Assembly: GCF_030166555.2 (NCBI RefSeq)
Contig: NZ_CP126461.2
Origin: Acholeplasma laidlawii_A
GTDB lineage: Bacteria; Bacillota_I; Bacilli_A; Acholeplasmatales; Acholeplasmataceae
Reading direction: 5' to 3' (one strand)
DNA length: 64,000 nucleotides
The position numbers were made by a program, and so were the translations under genes. Below, piece after piece: positions 19,107 to 28,469 of this stretch. Each line of letters begins with the position of its first letter. Within the stretch, counting starts at the first letter, position 1. The notes under the pieces are model-generated. The model had not been told where the DNA came from. It saw only the letters and a list, made by a program, of their open reading frames with translations, and made no database searches.

Positions 19107-19347
19107 GTCGAGTAAAGGGGATTTAAACCCTATTGAATATTCTTGGGGTTAAAAGATCAATGATGGTGTTCCGACAAGATAATTTCAAAGTAAAATCCAA
19201 AAAATATGTTGCTTTGGTATTCTAACCACCTGTCTAACCATGTAAGGGGAAACATATTTTAGCCATATTTGATGTTACTTCAATACACACAGGGTTGATT
19301 TTTCAAGCAATATGGTTTTTTCAACGCACGTTGAAAACATTGTATTG
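19107..19347 (+). repeat. 240-bp extension E1 of repeat R1
   Basis: Begins GTCGAGTAAAGGGGATTTAA and recurs at 29107-29347 with roughly 90 percent identity by eye. It contains a 9-bp perfect inverted repeat TTTTCAACG-CA-CGTTGAAAA at 19318-19337. It is non-coding. Confidence 0.85.
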
Positions 19348-19367
19348 CTTTCTCTAAAAACCGCTTA

Positions 19368-19437
19368 ACAAAGCCATTCATACAATAGAACAAGAAGCAT
19401 TTACCCCTTTAAAACTGGGTTAAATGCTTCTTTTTTA
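19368..19437 (+). repeat. 70-bp direct repeat, copy B (orphan terminator)
   Basis: Diverged copy of the segment downstream of the methyltransferase gene at 5651-5720, still able to form the terminator hairpin. It ends three bases before the first codon of the recombinase remnant, so it probably marks a recombination breakpoint. Confidence 0.85.
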
Positions 19438-19440
19438 TGA

Positions 19441-20799
19441 ACTAATACTAAAAAACGACCTGAGTTCAACAGGATGATATCTGATGCCTTAGCAGGTAAG
19501 ATTGACCTCATCATTACAAAGTCCATCTCACGATTCGCACGTAATACGCTTGATACAATATCCTTTGTCAGAAAATTAAAAGATAAGGGGGTTGAAGTTT
19601 TCTTTGAGAAAGAGAACCTATGGACCTTAGATCCAAAGAGCGAACTCATTCTGACCATTATGGCTTCGATTGCACAAGAGGAATCAAGATCGATTAGTCA
19701 AAACGTCACATGGGGAAAAAGGGCTAGTTTTCAACAAGGAAAAGTTTCATTTGCCTATAAGCGATTCTTAGGTTATAAAAAAGAAAACAATAAAATAGTC
19801 ATTGATGAAGACGAAGCCGTCATTGTTAAGTTAATATATCGCATGTTTTTAGTTGAAGGTAAGTCGATCACTGGAATTGCAAATCATCTAACTAAACTAA
19901 ATGTTAAGACGCCAAGTGGGAAATCAACTAAATGGACAAAGAATACATTAAACTCGATTCTGACAAATGAAAAGTATAAGGGAGATGCTTTACTACAAAA
20001 AAGCTATACCGAAGATTACCTTAGCCAGAAGCTAGTAAAAAATACTGGTCAAATTCCTCAATACTATGTTGAAAACAATCATCCTGCTATCATCGACAGA
20101 GATACATGGGAATCTGTCCAGATAGAGTTGGCAAGGAGAGATGAGCTAGGAGCTAAGTACTCATCCAATGATATATTCGCTTCAAAGTTAGTTTGTGAAG
20201 ACTGCGGTGGCTTTTATGGCCAAAAGAAATGGCACTCCAATACCAAATACTCAAGGTTCATACATCAGTGCAATCGGAAATTTGAAAAAGGCAAAGATAA
20301 ATGTACGACTCCCAACCTGACGGATAGCATGATAAAACATAAATTTATTGAAGCTTACAACCTAACCATGCAGGACAAGAAAAGAATTATAGATGATACG
20401 AATGCGATGATTGCACTCCTTACTGATACAACACAATTAGATAATCAGATTGATGACTTATACGATGAGATGGTTGTGACTACTGAACTCATAAATAAGC
20501 TGATAAAAGATAACTCAAAATCAAACATGGATCAAGATGAATATGATAAAAAGTACATGGAACTCACAAAGAGGTATGAACAAGCCAAGAATCGTCAAGA
20601 AGAACTCATAGATGCTAGAACCAATAAAAAGGCACAAGAACTTAATATGAAAACATTTGTCGCAAATTTGAATAAGGCGGAAGATAAAATAACAGAGTGG
20701 AATGAATCAATATGGATGTTATTAGTTAAAAGTGCAATTGTCCATAGAGATAATTATATTACATTCAAGTTTAATTATGGGGAAGAAATCAAAAGTTAA
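19441..20799 (+). pseudogene. Large serine recombinase lacking its N-terminal catalytic end
   Basis: The open frame begins directly after a TGA at 19438, at TNTKKRPEFNRM, which is internal sequence of a large serine recombinase; the next ATG is at 19474. Missing are roughly the first 50-60 residues, including the catalytic Ser and first Arg. What remains has the SRFARNTLD helix of the resolvase domain, a recombinase domain (about residues 130-240 of the remnant), a zinc ribbon (CEDC ... C-x-n-C) and a coiled-coil region rich in Glu and Lys. Such proteins integrate phages or conjugative elements. Without the nucleophile it cannot recombine DNA. The lost 5' end was replaced by the 70-bp repeat copy B. 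Confidence 0.85.
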
Positions 20800-20976
20800 C
20801 AAGTATATTCAAGTCCTAATTTTTCAACTACGGAATTATAGTTACTTTATGTTTTCTATTTTACAAAATTTATAGTTGCGGTATAGGTGGTGCAGTTATG
20901 ATTTTTTTAGGCATGAAAAAAGACCAACATTTCTGTCAGTCTTTAAAGTTTTGGTGTTCTTCAAATTTCAAGTTTT

Positions 20977-21010
20977 CAAAAAATTGCCCCACGTATTTTG
21001 GATGTGGGGC
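20977..21010 (-). terminator. Terminator for the leftward membrane-protein gene
   Basis: On the minus strand GCCCCAC (21010-21004) pairs with GTGGGGC (20992-20986), followed by AATTTTTTG. The rest of 20800-21031 shows no gene. Confidence 0.75.
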
Positions 21011-21031
21011 GTTCGGTGGTGGCGATGTTTC

Positions 21032-21577
21032 TTAGAAAAAGTCAGCGGGGGGATTAATAATTTTTTTAGATTTCAAATATTCTAAGTGAAACCATAATGG
21101 TATCGCAATCAACGCTGCGATTGCTCCAGTTATTATGTCATACCTTTCCATAGGCATTGTAGACCTAATAATTGCATATGTAGAATTAAAGAAATTCTCT
21201 CTATAAAATCCAAAAACTATCCAATCAAAAATAGCAGTCATTCTAGAAACAAAAGTCGCTACTATAAAAGTAAAGCATACATTTGCTAATATAAACGAGT
21301 AATTGTCACTAGTATATAACCTTTTAGTATAATTCATTGTACTGCTTGCGTTAATTATGACAGTTTGATAACGACTGTTTAACACAGATGCCACAAACAC
21401 CATAACAAGATATACAAAATTTATTACAAATACAAAGTACCCATATTTACTACTATATACAATTTGATTGCCTTCAGATACAACTCCATCATAATTGTAT
21501 AAGAAATATAATGTTAAACCTAAATCCAAAATTAATAAAATAAATGCTATTGAGGTAATTTTCCATGCTTTTTTCAT
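21032..21577 (-). CDS. Predicted four-span membrane protein of unknown function
   Basis: A 181-residue protein with hydrophobic segments near residues 8-28, 45-67, 95-120 and 145-165. The first segment, LILDLGLTLYFLYNY followed by EGN, is reminiscent of DUF5658-type membrane proteins, but this is weak. AAGGGAA precedes the ATG. It is transcribed leftward, opposite to most of the island, and has its own terminator. I do not recognise a function; its position between a recombinase remnant and a dead IS suggests island cargo. Confidence 0.6.
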   Translation of the reverse strand: MKKAWKITSIAFILLILDLGLTLYFLYNYDGVVSEGNQIVYSSKYGYFVFVINFVYLVMVFVASVLNSRYQTVIINASSTMNYTKRLYTSDNYSFILANVCFTFIVATFVSRMTAIFDWIVFGFYRENFFNSTYAIIRSTMPMERYDIITGAIAALIAIPLWFHLEYLKSKKIINPPADFF

Positions 21578-21762
21578 AATGTTCCCTTAAATATAAATTT
21601 TAATAACCTTTGAAAATATACAATAGTAGCGATGAATCAACTGAGCAAATCGCTACTATTGTACTCAATTACTTTAGTTCATCATGCCAAAATAGTACTG
21701 ACCAATAACCTGAATTGATACCATTTTCTTGTACTTTATGTTCTTTGTAGTTATTATATCAT

Positions 21763-22635
21763 TTATTGATTCATGAGTCTATATTGGATAGGTGAATAAC
21801 CACCTAGTGTGAGTTTAATTCTTTCGTGATTATACCAATAGATATATTCATCAATAGTTTGAATTAAGTCAGCCAATGATTTAACCTTTTGTAAATAGAT
21901 GGTTTCACACTTAAGTGTTCCGAAGAAGCTTTCAACCACTGACATTTAATAGGCATTACCTTTAGCACTCATAGATTGAGTAAATGATGATTTCTTAAGG
22001 TAATTACGATATTTAGGAGATTGATATAGAATACCTTGATCAGAGTGTATGAGAAGCTTTGATAAGTCTTAATTTGGGTTGATTGCTTTCTTAAGAGTTT
22101 TTAGAATCAATTCCTGGTTTTGACTTCTAGAGATTTGATAGGCTTTAACTTCACCATTGTAAAGATCTTGTATTACAGATAGATATAAACGTTTACGATT
22201 GAATCTAAACTCTGATACGTCTGTGACCCATGCTAGATTGGGATCTTCTTTTTTGAAGTCTCTTTTTAAAAGATTTGGTGTGATTTTATTCGATATTTGT
22301 GAGATATAGCGATATCTCTTTTTTCTTACCTTGCAGACGATATGTAGTTCTTTCATGAGCTTTACAACGGTTTTATAGGCTATTTTAATCTGATAAAAGT
22401 CCTGAAGAGCGAGTTTAATGCGTCTATAGCCATATGTACGATTACTCGCTTCAAAGATTTCTGATATCATTATCTTGATATCATGATATTTAACTATTGT
22501 CTGATGGTGCTCATAGTAGTAATCAACAGACTTAGGAAGTCCTGATATTAGAAGTAGATCTTTTAATGCATATTTTCGCCTTAGTTCATTGACTACTTGG
22601 TATTTTTGTTTGTTTGTTCCTGTTTTTGAACTGAG
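21763..22635 (-). pseudogene. IS3-family transposase OrfB, two in-frame stops
   Basis: A DDE integrase-type catalytic subunit in one continuous frame but interrupted twice: TAA after the segment KKAINPN at about 22069-22071, and TAA within GNAY-stop-MSVVESFF at about 21946-21948. The acidic residues are still recognisable in WVTDVSEF, LLIHSDQG and VVESFFGTLK. Start region NELRRKYALKDLLL overlaps the end of orfA. Two independent nonsense changes make the element dead. Confidence 0.88.
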
Positions 22636-22982
22636 GCGATAAGCTTTTTTGTATATTCAAGTTCCATTTCTAGATGTTTGACTTTGAGTTCTAAACTTTC
22701 TTCAACCTCTTTAGATGGTTTATGGAACTTTCTAACTGGATTCTTACGGTAATCTTTTGGAGTTTGAAAGAAACGCTCTTTCTCATAGAGTCTATACTGA
22801 TAGACCCATTTAGCAGGTAGTGTATCATTTAGACTCCCTGATGATAAATACATATCATATTTACGCGCCGCTTGACTATAAGAAAGTTCATTTTCAATGA
22901 TGTCTAAAACCACTCTAAGTTTGTAGTCACCGCTCCATAACCTATTTTTTTCTTTTTGTCTTTCATCTGATACCTCCTGCAT
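22593..22982 (-). CDS. IS3-family transposase OrfA
   Basis: A 129-residue protein with an N-terminal helix-turn-helix (YSQAARKYDM) and a C-terminal leucine-rich coiled coil (VEESLELKVKHLEMELEYTK), the usual OrfA layout in IS3. It ends inside the start of orfB, which continues in the -1 frame, so a fused OrfAB would need programmed frameshifting. Because orfB is broken, any product would be OrfA alone, which usually represses transposition. Confidence 0.8.
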   Translation of the reverse strand: MQEVSDERQKEKNRLWSGDYKLRVVLDIIENELSYSQAARKYDMYLSSGSLNDTLPAKWVYQYRLYEKERFFQTPKDYRKNPVRKFHKPSKEVEESLELKVKHLEMELEYTKKLIASVQKQEQTNKNTK

Positions 22983-23025
22983 ATACTTGTATTATAACAA
23001 AGTACAACTTTTTTGTATCAGTTCA

Positions 23026-23400
23026 ATTTTTCATTCTATCGTAGTTATATGCTCTATTTTATTTATTCCATATTTATTAAAAGTACGACTATTATATGTT
23101 GATATTTTCTTTGGAATGTTAATATTTTACAATATTTATAGGTTTATTGGTTTATTTATTAGGAAGATAGAGATTAATGAATTTGATCATGAAATGACAT
23201 TGTTCACACCGTTTCGAAAGAAAGCTAATATCAAAGATATAGAGTATATTAATACGATTGTAAACGAAGGTGACGAAGGACCTGATAGATATTTTGTAGA
23301 ATTTAAATTTAAGAGCAAAATGCGTATAATTAAGTTCGAGACAACTTCTGATGAACAATCAAATGCTATTAAACAAGTATTTGATAATAATCAGAAATGA
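23026..23400 (+). pseudogene. Membrane protein fragment, 5' end removed by IS3 insertion
   Basis: An open frame enters from inside the IS inverted repeat (a TTG at 22987 is the first possible start) and continues to the TGA at 23400. The host part, about 124 residues, has two hydrophobic segments (ICSILFIPYLL and YVDIFFGMLIFYNIY) followed by a soluble tail of about 75 residues. No ribosome site supports a start in the IS. I infer that the original 5' end was lost. Function unknown. It runs directly into repeat R2. Confidence 0.6.
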
Positions 23401-23414
23401 TAGATAAACCTGAC

Positions 23415-23550
23415 TCTTTAGGGTAAAGAGACAGTCATTTTCGATATTTTCTCTTTGTTAAGCCATAATTAAGGGGTGCTAAAATTCTATCAAGGGTGCT
23501 AAAAAAAATCATGGGGTGCTAATTTGTATCAAAATAGGTAGCATCACACA
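23415..23550 (+). repeat. 135-bp interspersed repeat, copy R2
   Basis: GGGTGCT occurs at exactly 20-bp spacing (23474, 23494, 23514), and the copy ends at TAGGTAGCATCACACA. It lacks the 240-bp extension. Confidence 0.87.
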
Positions 23551-23561
23551 TAGAATTTTAG

Positions 23562-23593
23562 AGATTTGAAATATTCTTTCAAATCTTTTTTTT
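23562..23593 (+). terminator. Rho-independent terminator after repeat R2
   Basis: Perfect stem AGATTTGAAA (23562-23571) with TTTCAAATCT (23577-23586) and a run of T. Confidence 0.8.
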
Positions 23594-23633
23594 ATTTGAT
23601 ATAATTACGATAACGATTTTAATGGAGGGTTTC

Positions 23634-24791
23634 ATGAAAAAATACATTTATCTAGTATTATGTTTTGTTCTATTGCTTTTATCTACAATGTTTATTATCT
23701 ATCAATCAACTAAATATCCTGATAACTTTTTATATGATTTGGGAGGTTACTATAAGAACAATCAAATTTTAACAATGTATGAATCGAACAATCAAATATA
23801 TGCTTTAGTTAGAAACAATGAAATAACATTTGATGCACTTGATGATGATAACTGTGTCGATGATATGTTGAATATTGCTATTATTGATGAAGACTTTAAT
23901 TTGATAGAACTTGTAGAAATAGTAGAAACAAAAACATTAGAAAATGATGGTAATGGTATCAGAAGTACTGAGTTTGAAGTTTACTCATATCAAGATGGTG
24001 ACGAAATATATATAAGCATTTATCTGTATGAAAAAAACTATATGGTTATATTTGATACACAGACCGATATATATAACATAACTGAGACACTTATGTTCTT
24101 AGATACATTTGTTATTGAAAATGAAGTTATCATAGGGGTAAGTTCAAATTTTGATATTTCTAATGACATGTATGAAATCACTTACTATGAGATGTCAAAA
24201 ACATTCAATGTTGCACTTGAAATCGAACTTGGGCATATTGACCATGTCTATCAAAAACCACTAGTAAATTCTAATTATGTATTTGTTCAAGGTAACTTAA
24301 CTTCAAATACTTTTTCATGGAATATAATTAGTAGATATAATATATTAACTCAAACTATGGATGTTATAGAAGATAGTGACTCTTATGGTATTCAAATTCA
24401 ATACATTAACCTGGACAGTATTATATATAGTATTCATCACGTAGAAAACGAAAACATTTTAATTGATTATTTTAATGAAGAGGGGACACTTATAGAGTCA
24501 TCTATTAATGACGAATTCCACATTTTAAGTATTGATGAGTCAAGATTTATCCATCTACAAAGAGATTCAGATTTGCAACAACAAATCATTAGAGTTTTAG
24601 ATCAAAACGATAATGAAGAAATCGTTTTAGAATTTAATCAAAGAATGTACTTATGTGATATATACTACTTCAATGATTCTGTATATTTAATTGCAGATAT
24701 GTTAGAGTCTGATTTAGCGCAATTTTTATTTGGATCACATCAATTGTATATTTTAAAATACTCTGTAGAAGAACTAAATAACCTTAAATGA
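23634..24791 (+). CDS. Membrane-anchored extracellular protein of unknown function
   Basis: The ATG at 23634 follows GGAGGG with correct spacing; an ATG 12 bp earlier overlaps that ribosome site. The 385-residue product has one N-terminal hydrophobic segment (YIYLVLCFVLLLLSTMFIIY) without a lipobox Cys, so it is either cleaved or anchored, with the remainder outside. The body is acidic and rich in Ile, Asp, Asn and Tyr with short repeating beta-strand patterns, suggesting a beta-propeller-like or other all-beta fold, but I recognise no family. It sits between repeats R2 and R3 with a lipoprotein gene behind it. Confidence 0.65.
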   Translation: MKKYIYLVLCFVLLLLSTMFIIYQSTKYPDNFLYDLGGYYKNNQILTMYESNNQIYALVRNNEITFDALDDDNCVDDMLNIAIIDEDFNLIELVEIVETKTLENDGNGIRSTEFEVYSYQDGDEIYISIYLYEKNYMVIFDTQTDIYNITETLMFLDTFVIENEVIIGVSSNFDISNDMYEITYYEMSKTFNVALEIELGHIDHVYQKPLVNSNYVFVQGNLTSNTFSWNIISRYNILTQTMDVIEDSDSYGIQIQYINLDSIIYSIHHVENENILIDYFNEEGTLIESSINDEFHILSIDESRFIHLQRDSDLQQQIIRVLDQNDNEEIVLEFNQRMYLCDIYYFNDSVYLIADMLESDLAQFLFGSHQLYILKYSVEELNNLK

Positions 24792-24901
24792 TTCAATTTG
24801 TTTAACATTCTATATATTTCGTCATTTTATTTACTCAATATATTTGGAATGTCAGAGTAATAGAGATAAGTTTTTTGAATATGAACTTTTAGCATTATTT
24901 A

Positions 24902-24947
24902 TAGTAAAGTTAGTCAAGAGGTTGTAGTAAAGTTAGTCTAGAGGTTA
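24902..24947 (+). repeat. Two tandem 23-bp repeats
   Basis: TAGTAAAGTTAGTC-W-AGAGGTT occurs twice in tandem. The surrounding gap (24792-25081) has no convincing gene; a short frame at about 24973-25046 ending FNGGYKAEFSF may be a tail of a lost ORF. Confidence 0.6.
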
Positions 24948-25081
24948 TCAAAAACAGTGATAAAGTCCATAATGACAAGACAATGGAATACACGAGATAA
25001 CAGATGGAATTTTAATGGTGGTTATAAAGCCGAGTTTTCGTTTTAACAATGCTTAAAACAAATATACTGGGGGGAGTGAAC

Positions 25082-25612
25082 ATGAAGAATACGTTAGTAA
25101 AAATAATAGCAATAACCTCAATAATTATTGGTGTATTGATGCTATCAGCATGTAGTTATGAAACCGATAATGATATTGCTAACAAAAATATTAGTAAATT
25201 GATAGTAGCAATTGAAAACGAAGACCATGTGGGTATTAAATCTTTATTTGCTCCCAATATAATTGCTGAAATTGATGATTTCGATCAAAATATTAATGAC
25301 TTATTATCGTATTACATAGGAAAAAATGGGTCATATGGCAGTCATGGGCTTGGAACAGAATATGATAGAGATTCCGGTATAGAAAAAAGATGGCACAACA
25401 TGAGTTATGATATTACTACGACAGAAGATGTATTTCGTATTGCTATTATATGGTATATACAGGACACAGAAGATGTTGGTAATGTTGGCATATGGTCATT
25501 TTATATCATTAGGTTTGAAGATGATCCATATCCGAATTATGACTATGGAGGAGATGGATTATGGTCTCCTGGATTGCATATTGGAAAAACATATATTGGG
25601 GAATTAGATTGA
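25082..25612 (+). CDS. Lipoprotein, DUF5104-like
   Basis: A GGGGGGAG ribosome site supports the ATG at 25082. The signal peptide ends in a lipobox LSAC with Cys near residue 22 of 176. The mature part (IENEDHVGIKSLFAPN, then YYIGKNGSYGSHG and VGIWSFYIIRF) resembles the DUF5104 lipoprotein family of Firmicutes, a group without known function. It is likely membrane-tethered on the outer face. It precedes repeat R3 and belongs to a run of small lipoproteins in the island. Confidence 0.7.
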   Translation: MKNTLVKIIAITSIIIGVLMLSACSYETDNDIANKNISKLIVAIENEDHVGIKSLFAPNIIAEIDDFDQNINDLLSYYIGKNGSYGSHGLGTEYDRDSGIEKRWHNMSYDITTTEDVFRIAIIWYIQDTEDVGNVGIWSFYIIRFEDDPYPNYDYGGDGLWSPGLHIGKTYIGELD

Positions 25613-25706
25613 TATGAATGGTTTACAACCAACAACAAAGAAAGAACTGTCTAAAACAGTTATCACCGTACTTGCGACAATATTTATCTTGGATACTAGT
25701 AGGACT

Positions 25707-25842
25707 GTATAGGGTAAATACAACAGTCATTTTCAACAATTCCCTTTGTTAAGCCATATTTACAGGGGTGCTAAAAATTTTGATAGGGTGCTAAAAAAAA
25801 TCATGGGGTGCTAATTTGTATTAAAATAGGTAGCATCACACA
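25707..25842 (+). repeat. 135-bp interspersed repeat, copy R3
   Basis: GGGTGCT occurs at 25766, 25786 and 25806. The similarity to R4 extends left through TTATCTTGGATACTAGTAGG, so these two copies share an extra 30 bp. The gap before it (25613-25706) contains only a 32-codon frame of doubtful meaning. Confidence 0.87.
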
Positions 25843-25850
25843 TATTAGCA

Positions 25851-27333
25851 TGAAATAGTTTCCAAAACTTGGAGAAAGGTTATAATGAATATAACCAATC
25901 AAGATTGAGGGAACTTTTTTTATGAGAATCACGCAGGAAATGAAATTAAAAATGGTAGAGGAACATTTACTGAAAGATAAATCACTATCACATATATCAC
26001 AAGCATATGATAATTACGATGTCAGTAATATTAAGTACAATGTCAATTTGTACAAAAAATTCGGTTCAGAGGTATTTTTGAATCGAGAAGGCAAGATATA
26101 CTATCGAGATACCAAACTATTGGCGATAAAAAGAGTGCTTGAAGGTAATGAATCAATCAGAAGTGTCGCGCTTGATTTTGGATTAACAGATCCTACCATT
26201 TTACAAGACTGGATTAAGAACTATAAAAATAAAGGTGAAGCAGGCGTACAAGATACATATCCAAGAAAGAATTATGTATTAAAAGATGAGCGAGCAAGAA
26301 ATATCGTAGATAAAAAATTAAAGGAAGAAAACGAGCGACTACGTGCAGAGATAGAATACTTAAAAAAATCTCAGTCCTTAACCCAAAAGCTAGAAGGAGC
26401 AACAAATAAAGAGAAAGTCTTGATTGTCTCTGGGTTAAGGAAAAAACACAAATTAGAACATCTTCTAGCAATCATAGATATGGCACCATCGGTTTATTAT
26501 TACAATCTATCAGTCATTAAAAATAAGGTAAATAAGTATCAAGAAATTGAAGATAAAATTGATGAGTTATATTTAAAGAAGCATAAAAAAAGACAGCATT
26601 ACAACGCGATTTACATTGAATTAAAGAATTTAGGATATAAGATAGGAAACAATAAAGTTTTAGAGATTATGAGAGCCAAAGGATATCTAAAGTTTAGAAG
26701 CAAGAAATGGCGTAAATACTCATCATATGAAGGGGATAAAGGATATGTAAAGCCTAATCATATGAAACAAACATTTATAACAACAAGACCCTTTGAAAAA
26801 GCAGGTACAGACATTACAATGTTTAGAGTTAAAAACGCAGCAGTTTATTTATCTCCAGTTATTGATTTTAATACCAGAGAAGTTCTGTCTTATGTAGCAG
26901 CCAAAGATGCCAAGGTCGATAAAGTGATGCATATGCTGACTCAATTGAAGCAAAAGCATGGGAATCAAATTGAGGGTATGATGATCCAATCAGATCAAGG
27001 CATACAATATCAAAATTCGAGATATCAAGAGAGACTAATTGAATTGGGGATGATTCAATCCATGAGTAGAAAAGGAAACTGTTTAGATAATAGTCCGACC
27101 GAAAACTTTTTTGGCAGAATCAAAGATGAAATGTGGTATGGACATGAAGATGAATTTAATTCAGCTGATGAATTAATTAAAGGTATTGATGAATACATTG
27201 AATACTATAAGAACACTAGAATCGTTCTAAAATTAAAAACGAATCCAATTGATTATAGAAATCGCTCTTTAAATAATATATAATAAATATGAGGGTTCAT
27301 TAGAATCTTCTCCAAGAAAAGAAAACTAAAGCA
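25851..27333 (+). mobile_element. IS3-family insertion sequence, apparently intact (1,483 bp)
   Basis: The ends are 26-bp imperfect inverted repeats (18 of 26 match; TG...CA termini, inner block CTTGGAGAA). A 3-bp direct duplication GCA flanks the element (25848-25850 and 27334-27336). Together with an unbroken transposase frame this indicates a recent, potentially active insertion eight bases right of repeat R3. Confidence 0.88.
25922..27283 (+). CDS. IS3-family transposase, single fused frame
   Basis: A 453-residue protein combining OrfA-like helix-turn-helix segments (SIRSVALDFGLTDPTILQDW), a coiled coil (KLKEENERLRAEIEYLKK) and a DDE catalytic core in one frame, as in IS1138-like and IS150-group elements of Mollicutes. 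The triad is visible in GTDITMFRV, MMIQSDQGIQYQ and SPTENFFGRIKDE. The start codon follows ATTGAGGGAAC closely upstream. No stops or frameshifts, unlike the other IS3 copy in this window. Confidence 0.92.
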   Translation: MRITQEMKLKMVEEHLLKDKSLSHISQAYDNYDVSNIKYNVNLYKKFGSEVFLNREGKIYYRDTKLLAIKRVLEGNESIRSVALDFGLTDPTILQDWIKNYKNKGEAGVQDTYPRKNYVLKDERARNIVDKKLKEENERLRAEIEYLKKSQSLTQKLEGATNKEKVLIVSGLRKKHKLEHLLAIIDMAPSVYYYNLSVIKNKVNKYQEIEDKIDELYLKKHKKRQHYNAIYIELKNLGYKIGNNKVLEIMRAKGYLKFRSKKWRKYSSYEGDKGYVKPNHMKQTFITTRPFEKAGTDITMFRVKNAAVYLSPVIDFNTREVLSYVAAKDAKVDKVMHMLTQLKQKHGNQIEGMMIQSDQGIQYQNSRYQERLIELGMIQSMSRKGNCLDNSPTENFFGRIKDEMWYGHEDEFNSADELIKGIDEYIEYYKNTRIVLKLKTNPIDYRNRSLNNI

Positions 27334-27370
27334 GCACGATAGTTTTGATACAATAGTATCGACTTTATAA

Positions 27371-27765
27371 AATGAATTAAAGAATGAAGCAAAAATAAAA
27401 GTAGCTCAAGAAATACTTAAGAGTGAGTTTGTTAGTTATTTAAATGCATTCATGGATCACAATTCAACCATGGAAACAATGTATTAGCTATTTAATGGTT
27501 TAAATTTTGATGTTAAGTTGTTGGTTGATCAATATAATTTAGTTGTCGACTTTGATTTTTTAAAGAGGATGACTTCTATGAAATTCAAATATACTCATCT
27601 ATTGAATCAGATAATGAATTTTATATTGCTATTGGAACACAGGACGGCAAAAACAAATTACTTCTACAGGATGAAAGTGAAATTGTTGCAGATCAATATA
27701 CTTCAGATGAAATCATTGGGATGTTTATAGACCAAATTAAAGAATATCATTCAAAAGTTGACTAA
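27371..27765 (+). pseudogene. Decayed gene of unknown function
   Basis: One frame reads NELKNEAKIKVAQEILKSEF to a TAG at about 27485-27487, then continues LFNGLNFDVKLLVDQYNLVV. At the T6 run near 27556 the reading must gain a base to continue as EDDFYEIQIYSSIE to VD and a TAA at 27765. The lesions are one nonsense codon and one lost T. The original product was a small acidic cytoplasmic protein; I do not recognise it. Its upstream region was hit by the intact IS3. Confidence 0.6.
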
Positions 27766-27790
27766 ATACATATCGAAAGGGGATAAATAT

Positions 27791-28327
27791 ATGTTTCAAA
27801 TTGAAAAAACCATTACTTTGGAGGACTATCTAGCATTTAATGAATACCACCTAATTCATAGCAAACAAGGTAAAAAAGCATTGTTGATGTTTAAGATATT
27901 AACACCATTTTTGTCATTTTTAGCTATTTTGGTTTTTTGGATAGCAGAAGCAGATATTGACTTAATTATAGCTTTAATTGTTACACTAAGTATCGTATCA
28001 ATTATCATGTCTTTTTATAGCAAAAAAATATGGTTAAAAGCAATTAAAAATAATATTAAAAAGTTAGAAAAAGATGGAAAACTTCCGTTTGAAAAAGTAT
28101 CTACATTCATCTTGAATGATGATTGTATTATAGAAAAAGGTGCCAAAACTCAAACAAGTATTCAATATGATGCTATTGAGAAAATTGTATGTAGTGATCA
28201 AGCTATATATGTATATTTTAGTGCCATTCAAGCGTTTGTAATTCCATTTCGTTCTTTTGAATCTGATGAACATAAAAATGATTTTTTAGCTTTCTTAGAG
28301 GAAAAATCTACAAAATCTTTGATGTAG
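27791..28327 (+). CDS. YcxB-like membrane protein
   Basis: The start at 27791 follows AAAGGGG; longer frames upstream overlap the pseudogene. The 178-residue product opens with ITLEDYLAFNEYHLIHSK, has two hydrophobic segments near residues 40-60 and 65-85, and ends with a beta-rich domain (VSTFILNDDCIIEKG ... YDAIEKIVCSDQAIYVYFS) typical of YcxB-family proteins found widely in Firmicutes. Their function is not established. It is followed by a lipoprotein gene and repeat R4. Confidence 0.7.
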   Translation: MFQIEKTITLEDYLAFNEYHLIHSKQGKKALLMFKILTPFLSFLAILVFWIAEADIDLIIALIVTLSIVSIIMSFYSKKIWLKAIKNNIKKLEKDGKLPFEKVSTFILNDDCIIEKGAKTQTSIQYDAIEKIVCSDQAIYVYFSAIQAFVIPFRSFESDEHKNDFLAFLEEKSTKSLM

Positions 28328-28469
28328 TAGTTTTATGCTTAAGCTTGGGTTGTTCAGAATAAGTTTATATTGATTGATTTTAATTAAAAACTATCAACAA
28401 ATACCTTAAGTATACTAGTATCATAATAAACGTCCTAACACAAATTTTGTACTGAGGGGGATTATTTTA

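Larger units (their letters stand above)
21711..23025 (-). mobile_element. IS3-family insertion sequence, inactivated (1,315 bp)
   Basis: Terminal inverted repeats of about 27 bp open with TGAAYTGATAC and contain TTGTACTTT: left end 21711-21737, right end 22999-23025. The element starts TG and ends CA as usual for IS3. It contains orfA and, in the -1 frame, orfB. No target-site duplication is evident (ACC on the left, ATT on the right), so flanking DNA may have been rearranged after insertion. Confidence 0.85.

Noticed and set aside
20876..21085. 69-codon plus-strand frame rich in Phe and Trp
   Set aside because: It overlaps a terminator hairpin and the end of the minus-strand membrane-protein gene, and has no ribosome site.
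21711..23025. Target-site duplication around the older IS3
   Set aside because: Flanking triplets (ACC and ATT) do not match; no duplication can be claimed.
25615..25713. 32-codon frame (MNGLQPTTKKELSK...) before repeat R3
   Set aside because: It runs into the repeat, has no clear ribosome site and no recognisable domain; perhaps a gene remnant.
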